This document shows, one piece after another, positions 1 to 7,675 of a stretch of DNA of 17,141 nt; within the stretch, counting starts at the first letter, position 1, and every line of letters starts with the position of its first letter. The notes under the pieces were generated by a model. That model was not told where the DNA came from. It did no database searches and was given only the letters and a program-made list of their open reading frames with translations. The DNA comes from CAYQQU01 sp964419545 (lineage in GTDB: Bacteria; Bacteroidota; Bacteroidia; Chitinophagales; Saprospiraceae): contig CAYQQU010000097.1 of NCBI GenBank assembly GCA_964419545.1, positions 1 through 17,141 of the forward strand, given 5' to 3'. The position numbers were made by a program, and so were the translations under genes.

Positions 1-36
1 CCCAAAATCTGAGTTTTTCGCTTCAAAAGCACTACC

Positions 37-53
37 TCCAAACAAGCTCTTAG
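37..53 (+). repeat. 17-bp direct repeat, copy 1
   Basis: The sequence TCCAAACAAGCTCTTAG occurs here and again, identical and in the same orientation, at 2166-2182. The two copies bracket the secreted-protein gene and the metallopeptidase gene. It may be the end of a dispersed repeat or a mobile-element scar; I cannot name the element. Nothing else is recognisable in 1-97. Confidence 0.6.
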
Positions 54-97
54 GGCAGACGCCAACTCAAGCCGGATTGGCGGTCGTCCGGGATCAC

Positions 98-679
98 TCA
101 TTCCCGGCAATCCGGCGCCACCCTGACCTCCGCAAACTTCTCCCAGACCTTCTCCCCAAAATGGGCGGGCGAAAGCCGGAAATACGCCAGGTGCCGGTCC
201 TGCTGCCGGCAGTAGGCAGTTTGCACCCGCACGTTCAGGGTGATCGGCGACTGTAAGAAGAAGGCGTCGTAAATGCGCACCCGGCCGTAGTAGGCCGGCG
301 CGTCCTCTTGCCTGAGGAACACCGCGTTCGTCTTTTGCGCCTCGTTCAGCGGCGCGCCGGAAACCGTTTCCATCAGCCCGTCGAAGTAAGTCTCCAGTAT
401 CCGGGCGATTTTGGCCGCGTCGAGGCGGGGGTCGTCCCGGAGGTGCCAGGCGAAGGCATAGGTCCAGAACTCCGGATGGTCCGCGTCCGACCATCCGCCG
501 GCGAAGCGTACGTCTTCCACCCCCGTCAGCTCGATCGACGGGGCAAATTGGAGGGGAAAAGTCAGCAACTCCCGCCGCCAATGGTCGGGAGCGTCGAGGA
601 TAAGGGTGTCGGCAGCCGGCTGGGCGACGGCCAAAACGGCGAGGGTGGATAGTAATAGGGTGAGAATAGAGGGTTTCAT
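98..679 (-). CDS. small secreted protein of unknown function
   Basis: This is a 193-residue protein. Residues 1-19 form a clear Sec signal peptide (Met-Lys-Pro, a Leu-rich core, then Ala-Val-Ala-Gln), so export to the periplasm or outside the cell is likely. The mature part is a compact alpha/beta-type domain with many Trp, Tyr and Phe residues and two Cys near the C-terminus (in TAYCRQQ and APDCRE) that could form a disulfide. I recognise no enzymatic motif. It is divergent from the metallopeptidase gene at 776, with 96 bp between the two start codons, so the two may share a control region. The start at 679 is chosen because the signal peptide begins directly there. It resembles small exported Bacteroidota proteins of unknown role; the existence of the gene is well supported, its function is not. 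Confidence 0.8.
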   Translation of the reverse strand: MKPSILTLLLSTLAVLAVAQPAADTLILDAPDHWRRELLTFPLQFAPSIELTGVEDVRFAGGWSDADHPEFWTYAFAWHLRDDPRLDAAKIARILETYFDGLMETVSGAPLNEAQKTNAVFLRQEDAPAYYGRVRIYDAFFLQSPITLNVRVQTAYCRQQDRHLAYFRLSPAHFGEKVWEKFAEVRVAPDCRE

Positions 680-775
680 GATTTTGGGTTTAGAAAGGCT
701 GTTGATTTTTGATAAATTAGCTTTTCAAAAATTACAAAGCAAAATTCCAGGCTGTCCAACCAAAATCCAACCCCA

Positions 776-1981
776 ATGGCGACAAAAATCCACCATCTGC
801 TTCACCTGCTGCTTTTTTTTCTTCCGGCGGCTCCGCTTTCCGCCCAGGTGCTATTAGACCTGCCGCATGGCGAAGGCTGCAACTACGACGGCTCCGAAGC
901 CAGGCAAGAAAGCGTGTACAGCTTCGCCCCCAGCAGCCAGGCCAAAGCCGTGATCGACGAGATCATGAACCTAATGGTCCTGCCCTCCAATTTCATTATC
1001 AAAGCCGCCAACGTGCCCAATGCCATGGCCCAGGTGATCCAGGGCCAGCGGTACATCCTGTACGATGAGACCTTTATGGAGCAGATCTATGATCAGACGG
1101 GCGACTACTGGGCGCAAGTAGCCATCCTGGCCCACGAGATCGGTCACCACCTCAGCGGCCACACTCTGGGCAGAGGCGGCAGCCGGCCGGAACTGGAGCT
1201 CCAGGCGGATAAGTTTTCCGGCGCCGTCTTATACCGCCTGGGAGGGACGCTGGAGCAGGCACAGTCGGCCGTGGCTAACCTGCCCAACAATATTACGTCC
1301 GCCACCCATCCACCTAAGAGTGCCCGGATGACGGCCATCGCGGTGGGCTATCGCCAGGCCCGGGAACAAGCCGGCGGCGTACAACCGCAGCCAACCGAAA
1401 GACAGCCTTCCCGTCAGCCAGGGAGGAAAGAGAACCACACGCCCGATAAGAACCCCGTGTCTACGAATAACCAAATCACCTTGGGCGGAAAAACTTACGG
1501 TATCGTCCGCCTCAACGGCCAGACCTGGATGGCCGAAAACCTCAACTACGACGTGGGCGAGGGCAGCTGGTGCTACGATAACGATCCGGCGAACTGCCGT
1601 AAAACCGGCCGCCTCTACACCTGGGAAGCCGCGAAAAAAGCCTGCCGGGAGGTAGGCTGGCGCTTACCCACCGATACCGAATGGCGGGAAATGGCTAAAC
1701 AATTCGGCGGCGCCGATGATGACGCTTCCGACGGCGGTAAAGCAGCTTACCAAGCTTTGATCGAAGGCGGTCCCAGTGGCTTCGCCGCGCAGCTCGGCGG
1801 CGGCCGCATCTCCTATGGCGACTTCTACTCCCTTGGCGGCAACGGCTACTACTGGAGCGCTACGGAGCGGGATGCCGACAGCGCGTGGAGCTACTACTTC
1901 CGCCGCGGCTACGGCCTGCTGGGCCGCTACTTCATCAATAAGTCGGTCGGGCTTAGCTGTCGGTGCGTCCAGGGCTCTTGA
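776..1981 (+). CDS. secreted M48-like metallopeptidase with C-terminal FISUMP domain
   Basis: This is a 401-residue exported protein. Residues 1-24 are a signal peptide ending Leu-Ser-Ala-Gln. A zinc-peptidase motif HEIGHH lies at residues 120-125 (ligands H120 and H124, catalytic E121). It is followed by ELQAD at 141-145, where E141 fits the third zinc ligand of M48-type (gluzincin) peptidases. A polar, Pro/Gln-rich linker spans about 200-228. From about residue 230 the protein is a Fibrobacter-succinogenes-major-paralogous (FISUMP) domain, with TWMAENLNY, WRLPTDTEW and a C-terminal YYWSATE to RCVQ segment. FISUMP is a C-type-lectin-like fold used for ligand binding and is a known class of DGR target. 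The last 45 residues are rich in NNC codons where DGR targets vary. I infer a lectin-guided extracytoplasmic protease. The start follows the signal peptide; no frameshift is seen. Confidence 0.88.
   Translation: MATKIHHLLHLLLFFLPAAPLSAQVLLDLPHGEGCNYDGSEARQESVYSFAPSSQAKAVIDEIMNLMVLPSNFIIKAANVPNAMAQVIQGQRYILYDETFMEQIYDQTGDYWAQVAILAHEIGHHLSGHTLGRGGSRPELELQADKFSGAVLYRLGGTLEQAQSAVANLPNNITSATHPPKSARMTAIAVGYRQAREQAGGVQPQPTERQPSRQPGRKENHTPDKNPVSTNNQITLGGKTYGIVRLNGQTWMAENLNYDVGEGSWCYDNDPANCRKTGRLYTWEAAKKACREVGWRLPTDTEWREMAKQFGGADDDASDGGKAAYQALIEGGPSGFAAQLGGGRISYGDFYSLGGNGYYWSATERDADSAWSYYFRRGYGLLGRYFINKSVGLSCRCVQGS
1855..1975 (+). other. candidate DGR variable region in the FISUMP C-terminus
   Basis: After YWSATE, the reading frame uses a run of codons of the form NNC (Ser, Tyr, Tyr, Phe, Arg, Arg, Gly, Tyr, Gly, then Gly, Arg, Tyr, Phe, Ile), ending in a conserved SxGLSCRCV. 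From memory of the family, FISUMP-type DGR targets have AAC-derived codons at just these places. There is no second copy in the window to compare with, so this is suggestive only. Confidence 0.35.
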
Positions 1982-2003
1982 CACTTTGTCCATTTGACTA
2001 TTT

Positions 2004-2018
2004 TCCGCCGAAGGCGGA
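2004..2018. terminator. hairpin after the metallopeptidase gene
   Basis: TCCGCC and GGCGGA form a perfect 6-bp stem around a GAA loop, 22 nt after the stop at 1981. TTTT precedes it and CGATTTT follows, so it could act as a weak terminator in both directions between the convergent 3' ends of this gene and the helicase gene. A hairpin at this distance would also fit the structure found downstream of DGR variable regions. Neither role can be shown here. Confidence 0.35.
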
Positions 2019-2150
2019 CGATTTTGGAAAAAGAAGGTTGATGAAGAAAAAAACCAGCGATTCGAGGCGGCCCTTTTTGGCCACGTTCTAATTCCATTAG
2101 TATGTATGGAGGCCACCTTTAGGGCTAAAAAACGGAAGTTCATCTTTAGA

Positions 2151-2182
2151 GATGCTATGTTAGCATCCAAACAAGCTCTTAG
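2151..2182 (+). repeat. short hairpin followed by 17-bp direct repeat, copy 2
   Basis: GATGCTA (2151-2157) and TAGCATC (2161-2167) form a perfect 7-bp stem with a TGT loop. The 17-bp repeat TCCAAACAAGCTCTTAG at 2166-2182 overlaps the end of this stem and is identical to 37-53. The remainder of 1982-2265 contains no convincing gene. This could be the end of a small dispersed element. Confidence 0.5.
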
Positions 2183-2265
2183 AAACAATCCACCAATATC
2201 TTGCGCCTCCGGCGCTGCGAATTAAAAAATGCTTACTGCCAAACCGAGAATCGCTATCATTTAGG

Positions 2266-5200
2266 TTACGGGTTGCGGCATAGCCGAACCTCCGGCAACA
2301 CCACCCTCACCTCCTCCCCTGTCTCCTTATCCTTCCAAACCACAATATATTGCGCATGGACCTGTTCCAGTTGATATTGCTTTTCCAGATAACTCTGTAG
2401 TTTGCTCGAAAAAGCTCGGGAAAATTTCAGGATGGGGTTCCCCGTTGCGGTCTGGAACAATGCAGGGTCTTCAGCGTGAGGGAAAAGCTCCTGGCCGGAT
2501 TGTAAATGTCGGACATCGCCGACAACCTGGGGCTTTTTAAAAAAATCTAACCACACATCCTTCATCCCACACTGCAATACGAGCGTGCCGGGTGACGGCC
2601 AGACCCTTCGGTCCTCCCGGTATTCCAGGTTTTCAATGCCGGCGCTGCGAAAGGAAATGGAGTTGGTATGAATATAAAGATTCTCCTTTGCCCGGGTTAG
2701 GGCAACATATAACACACGTTTCTTTTCCTCAGTTGTTAGTGGATAGTGATTCAGGAGCAGGAACACATTGTCAAATTCCTTCCCTTTGGCCTTATGCATG
2801 GTCGACACCAGGATGACTTCCTTTTCCGGGAAATAAAAGTCTTCGATCCGGCACTCGCGCAGGTAGCTGAGCCAATTGCTTTTAAACTTCCGGGGATTGA
2901 CCTGCTCAAATTGATCGACTACGCGATTGACCAGATCCAGATTACTGGATTGGGCAAATCTGGCGGCGAGGGTCGTTTTAGTTTGTTGCCAGGTCGCTTC
3001 CGCAATCAGCCCGGATCCGTCTTGTTCCGTCGTGAGGACCTTATGGGTAAACCAGCGGACTTCCAACAGGTCACGCAATGCAAAACCTTCTTTATGTACG
3101 ATCAATCGAGCGGGAAAGCCTTCCTGCCGGAGTAAGGTGGTCATCAAAACGGCTTTTTCGTTGGAATGGGTCAATACGCCGGTGGTACCGCGTAGTTCCA
3201 TTTTTTTGATATGCTCCAATAGCGGCAGGGGCAATTGATTGTGCTGATGATGGACGATCTCGATCTTTCCATTTTCCTTTTGATAGGCCACCAGCTCGAT
3301 ATTCTTTTTCACGCGAGCCGAAGTGATCTGATCCCTCAAAAACCGATTGCTGAACGCCAGCAGGTTGGGGCGGGCGCGGTAGTTGGTGGTCAGGAAATAC
3401 GTTTTAGCGGCATACCGTTCCGCAAATTCCCGCATGTATTTAATGCTGGCGCCCCGAAATTCGTAAATATTCTGATCGTCATCCCCAACGACGATAACCC
3501 GGATATTGCCGGCCATCTCCGCGATGGCTTCCATAAATTCGTACTCGCTTTGGCTGACGTCCTGAAATTCGTCTATCACCATCACGCTTTTACTGAGCAG
3601 CCGCTCCAGGGGTACTTCCCGGTTTTTGATCGCGGCGGTCATCTGCTCCAGTATGTTTTCTGAAAGTTCCAGATCGCCCATCCGGCCCTGTAGCTGGAAG
3701 GCAAAACCGTGATAGGTGAAAATGTCGACATCGTAAGCCATTCGACCGACCAGCTTTCTCAGGCGAACCTTGAACTCCAGGGCGGCCGGGCGGGAAAAGG
3801 TAAGCATCAGGAATTGCTCGGGCTTGATATCTTCCAGCAATAGCAGGTGAGCAACCTTATGCACCAGTACCCGGGTCTTACCACTGCCCGGACCGGCGGC
3901 GACGAGAATATTTTGGCTTTTATTGTCCGTCACCACTTCCAGTTGTTCGGTCGAGAGGTCTTTGATGATCCTTTCGAACTGTTCCTCCGAAAGGGGTTGC
4001 CGGATCTTGGTGCGGCGGCCGGGGAAATATTTGCTGAGAAAATAGTTGTAATCCAGCACAAAGTAGTCGTCGACAAATTGCAGCGCTTCTTCTTGTTGGC
4101 GCAGCCGCTTTTTGGCGTATTCGCCCACAATATGGATCTGCTCGGTCTTGGATTGGTAATAGCGGGCCAGTTGCTCAAAATCGTCCAGGGTATATTGTTT
4201 GCGGTTGTTCTCCTCACGCCGGATGATCTTCATGGGGTTGTAAAACACCAGCAGGCCGCTTTTTAATTCGATCACATTAAGCTGGTGCAGGTAGAGCAAC
4301 AGGTATTCGTATTCGCGAATGGTCCGGTTTTCGCCCAATAGCGGGTTGACCTTCTCTTGTATCTCCAGGTTGGAGAATTCGATCAGTTTTTTGTCGTTGA
4401 AATCCGGATCGGTTTGGGCTTTGGAGAGGTAGTCGCGCTCAAATACCGCCAGGCAAAATTCCCCCATCTTTTTACGCAGCCGGATCTTTTGGGCGAAAGT
4501 ATCGTGCGGTATTTTTAGTTTAATCTGATATTGTTCGGTCGTCCGGTCTATGCGTTCTTTATGAATGGAATGGCTGACGCTCCAGTAATTCAGAACGGTT
4601 TTGATCGTATCTAGCCCACCGTCGACGCCGGCTTCGATCAGGTTTTCGTTCAGCTCCCGCAAGTAGAAGGTTTTGGTTCGTATCTCTTCATTCGGGAAAA
4701 GCAGCTCAAGCATTTTTGCCTCTACCTGGGAGGCTTGTTGAAATACGTATTTAGAATTACGTTTTCCGCCTGTTGTGAAATAATAGGCGGTCAGATCCTT
4801 ATCATGACTCAGCAGGCCGATCTGCCTAAATAGGGTCAGATAACGGGAAACCTCAAATTTATCCATTCCCAGCGCATCGCCCATGCTGTCGATCCGGGTA
4901 TCTTCCTCCGTCCGCGACCTGGAGATCAACGAGTTGAATACCCGTTTGGCGTTGACCCTATCCTGTTCCCCATCAAATAAGTCCGCCCGGGCGTCGATTT
5001 GCCGGTGGGCTTCCTCGGCATTTTTGACGACAATGCTGGTCGCAAAGATCCGGGGTTCATTTTCTTCCCGCCGTACATATCCCGATTCTTCCAGAGCGGA
5101 AATGGCGGTTCTCACCCGGGTTTCGAGCTGGTATAACTCGGAGTCCCAGCCGGCCGCTTTGGCAATTTCCAGGGCGGATTTGGTAAAGGTTTTTTTCTTA

Positions 5201-7119
5201 AAGCGTTTGACGCCCTGCCAGATCTGGTTGATCTCTTTGAAGTTGAGTTTGGAGATATTGAGGAGATTAAAATGGCCGCTCAGGTCGTTTTCGTCAAACA
5301 GGATAAAACATTTGGCCCGCAGCTCCGGGTTCCGGCCGGCCCGCCCGGATTCCTGCATATAATTTTCGAGGGAGTCAGAGATCTGGTAATGGATGACCAT
5401 CTTCACATTATCCTTGTCGACCCCCATGCCGAAAGCTGAGGTGGCGACAATTACTTCCACGCCACTCTCTTCCTCCATGAAGGCTTCCTGGATCTTTTTT
5501 TTGACGTCCCGTTCCAGTTGCCCGTGGTACGCTTTTACCGGAAAGCCTTTAAGCTGCAGGTTTTCGGCCAGGCTCTCGGCAGTCTTCACCCTTGATACAT
5601 AGACGATCTTCGGTCCTGGCTCCGATTCCAGGAGTTCAATCAGCGTTTCCAGCTTTTCCTGTTCCCCATTCGTCGGGAGCACAAAATATTGCAGATTCCG
5701 GCGCTTCGCGCTGGTTTGGAAAAGCGCCAGCTCCAGGTTGAGATGCGTTTTGAAGTATTGCTGAATATCATGAACTACTGCCGGTTTGGCGGTAGCCGTA
5801 AAACAGGACACGGGGATGGGGTTAGCCAGATTTTTCTCCGTTTGCAGCTTCTTAATAAACCGGCCGATGTAGAGATAGTCTACCCGGAAATCTTGCCCCC
5901 AAGCGGAAAGGCAATGCGCCTCATCGATCACGATCCGATTGATCAAACGGCCTTTTAACAAGTTGACGATGGACTTGGACCGCAAGGATTCCGGCGAAAT
6001 ATACAATAGGTTGGCGCCGCCCTGCGCCACCCGCTCGATCGCTTCCGTTCGCTCCAAAGGCGAAAGCAAGCCATTGATCGTCACCGCTGCCGTAATGCCG
6101 TGGCGTTTTTCCAGCACATCCACCTGGTCTTTCATCAACGATTGCAGCGGGGAGATGATCACGGTGAGTGAGCGGTTGGCTGCTCCTTGCATCAGAGCCG
6201 GCAATTGAAAAGTCAAGGATTTACCGCCACCCGTTGGGAATATGGCAATAAAGGATTTACCAGCAAGAGCCGCTTCCACCACCTGTTCCTGTAAAGGCTG
6301 CTCCTTGTCCCCTTCAAAGTGCCGAAATCCAGGAAATCCAAACCACTTTTGCAATCCTGCCTTAGGTTGTAGATGCCGACAATAAGCACAATCGCCCCTG
6401 CCGTCACAGGCAATGCGCAGCCGGTTGATCACCTGGACTACGGCGGGGAAGCGATGCAACATCCAGGGCGGGGGTAAAGATTCCGGGTCGTCCGTAGCGA
6501 TCAGCGCCATGGCGTAGGCCAGCTCCACCGGAAACCTTTCGATCAGTTCTTCCAGATCGGCCCGCCCGCAGAACAGGGCAGCATACCGGCTTTGTAAAAG
6601 GTTGATCAGCGACGGTTTGGGTAAAATTTGGCGCTTGTCCCTTTCATCGGTCAATTCAAAGAACCCGTTGAAACCCGGTTGCGCCGTTAGCAAGCTATAG
6701 AAAATGGTCTTCCTATCTTCTGGAAGCCTTTGATAGGCAGCCAGTAGATCCACGAGTAGCTCCTTGGCCAGTTTGGCATCAGCCAGGGGATTACTTAGTT
6801 CATCTCCATGGAGATGGTAATTCTTCACCAATCGGTGATAAGGTTTCTTCGGAAACAGGAGCGCGGACCAGTATAGGGTATCGATAGCCGGCTTCGCAAA
6901 CAGGGCCTGGTTGTCGATATACTTTTTCAGGATCGGCAGATCGTGATCCACAATGTTATGCCCACACAACAGATTGGCGCCGCCGGCAAACTGCACAAAG
7001 CTTTCCACCGACTTTCTTCGGAACTGATCGCCCCGCAAAAGCGCCCCGATCTCCAGAATGTGCTTTGATTTTTTGTGCACCTCGAGATCGAAAAATAGTA
7101 TGTCGGAGGTTCCTGTCAT
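2266..7119 (-). CDS. giant DNA helicase: DnaQ-like exonuclease + RecQ + UvrD/PcrA fusion
   Basis: This is a 1617-residue protein with three nucleic-acid enzymes in one chain. Residues 1-125 are a DEDD 3'-5' exonuclease (FFDLE with D11 and E13; GHNIVDHDL; final Asp in NPLADAKLA), in which the usual catalytic His before the last Asp is not seen. A Cys cluster (CDGRGDCAYC, near 235-245) links it to a RecQ-family SF2 helicase: Walker A PTGGGKS near 295, DEAH near 400, and SAFGMGVDK plus QESGRAGRN for the C-terminal motor motifs. After winged-helix-like segments comes an SF1A helicase of the UvrD/PcrA type: AAGPGSGKT near 1076, IDEFQD near 1181, GDDDQNIYEFRG, STMHKAKGKEFD and YVALTRAKENLYI near 1475. 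Such fusions occur in Bacteroidota and are probably used in DNA repair or recombination. A link to defence is possible but unproven. It is intact, in contrast to the genes downstream of 7676. Confidence 0.93.
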   Translation of the reverse strand: MTGTSDILFFDLEVHKKSKHILEIGALLRGDQFRRKSVESFVQFAGGANLLCGHNIVDHDLPILKKYIDNQALFAKPAIDTLYWSALLFPKKPYHRLVKNYHLHGDELSNPLADAKLAKELLVDLLAAYQRLPEDRKTIFYSLLTAQPGFNGFFELTDERDKRQILPKPSLINLLQSRYAALFCGRADLEELIERFPVELAYAMALIATDDPESLPPPWMLHRFPAVVQVINRLRIACDGRGDCAYCRHLQPKAGLQKWFGFPGFRHFEGDKEQPLQEQVVEAALAGKSFIAIFPTGGGKSLTFQLPALMQGAANRSLTVIISPLQSLMKDQVDVLEKRHGITAAVTINGLLSPLERTEAIERVAQGGANLLYISPESLRSKSIVNLLKGRLINRIVIDEAHCLSAWGQDFRVDYLYIGRFIKKLQTEKNLANPIPVSCFTATAKPAVVHDIQQYFKTHLNLELALFQTSAKRRNLQYFVLPTNGEQEKLETLIELLESEPGPKIVYVSRVKTAESLAENLQLKGFPVKAYHGQLERDVKKKIQEAFMEEESGVEVIVATSAFGMGVDKDNVKMVIHYQISDSLENYMQESGRAGRNPELRAKCFILFDENDLSGHFNLLNISKLNFKEINQIWQGVKRFKKKTFTKSALEIAKAAGWDSELYQLETRVRTAISALEESGYVRREENEPRIFATSIVVKNAEEAHRQIDARADLFDGEQDRVNAKRVFNSLISRSRTEEDTRIDSMGDALGMDKFEVSRYLTLFRQIGLLSHDKDLTAYYFTTGGKRNSKYVFQQASQVEAKMLELLFPNEEIRTKTFYLRELNENLIEAGVDGGLDTIKTVLNYWSVSHSIHKERIDRTTEQYQIKLKIPHDTFAQKIRLRKKMGEFCLAVFERDYLSKAQTDPDFNDKKLIEFSNLEIQEKVNPLLGENRTIREYEYLLLYLHQLNVIELKSGLLVFYNPMKIIRREENNRKQYTLDDFEQLARYYQSKTEQIHIVGEYAKKRLRQQEEALQFVDDYFVLDYNYFLSKYFPGRRTKIRQPLSEEQFERIIKDLSTEQLEVVTDNKSQNILVAAGPGSGKTRVLVHKVAHLLLLEDIKPEQFLMLTFSRPAALEFKVRLRKLVGRMAYDVDIFTYHGFAFQLQGRMGDLELSENILEQMTAAIKNREVPLERLLSKSVMVIDEFQDVSQSEYEFMEAIAEMAGNIRVIVVGDDDQNIYEFRGASIKYMREFAERYAAKTYFLTTNYRARPNLLAFSNRFLRDQITSARVKKNIELVAYQKENGKIEIVHHQHNQLPLPLLEHIKKMELRGTTGVLTHSNEKAVLMTTLLRQEGFPARLIVHKEGFALRDLLEVRWFTHKVLTTEQDGSGLIAEATWQQTKTTLAARFAQSSNLDLVNRVVDQFEQVNPRKFKSNWLSYLRECRIEDFYFPEKEVILVSTMHKAKGKEFDNVFLLLNHYPLTTEEKKRVLYVALTRAKENLYIHTNSISFRSAGIENLEYREDRRVWPSPGTLVLQCGMKDVWLDFFKKPQVVGDVRHLQSGQELFPHAEDPALFQTATGNPILKFSRAFSSKLQSYLEKQYQLEQVHAQYIVVWKDKETGEEVRVVLPEVRLCRNP

Positions 7120-7675
7120 ACTGTTTTTTCAAAATCTGATCGCTAATTAGTGGGTTCTTTTTCAGGGTAAAATACTATAATCTTATTTTATTACCAACAG
7201 ACGTTCAGGGGCTTTTGTAGGCTATGGGTTATTTTATTTTTGGTGTTTGTCCTTTACTGTTGTGGATGGTCTGGAAAAGTGCAGGAGGGCAGGGTGAAAT
7301 GTGCACCTTCCTTTCGGGGGCGTGCAAGGCGGTAAGTCGAAATGAATGTTACATGTTTGACCGGCGCGGCTAGAAGGGAATGATCTTCAGGACGGGAAAG
7401 GAAAAGACGGGGAGGAACCTTAGAACGAGGTCAGAATAAACCTTAGGGGGAGGTGTATTGGACAAAAACTTCACTGTTAGGCTAGCCGAAGAAAGTGCTT
7501 TTTCCAAGGACTACTTTTTCCTCCCTGCAGCCCAAAATTTCCCCCCAACTTTTTCGGAAAAGAAATAACCTCATTCGAGGGGATTTTCAAAATGCCCGGT
7601 GGATAAGAGCAATAGCCTGAAGAACTTTTTATATTTATCAATAGCTTATGCCTATTTTTTCTAAAACCCCATGCC
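7120..7675. other. 556-bp region without a recognisable gene
   Basis: This lies between the divergent helicase gene and the CHAT gene and should hold both promoters. I see no convincing ORF, RNA gene or long repeat. Its composition is mixed: AT-rich near 7125-7260, purine-rich near 7365-7450, and AT-rich again just before 7676. No promoter can be assigned with confidence. Confidence 0.5.
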
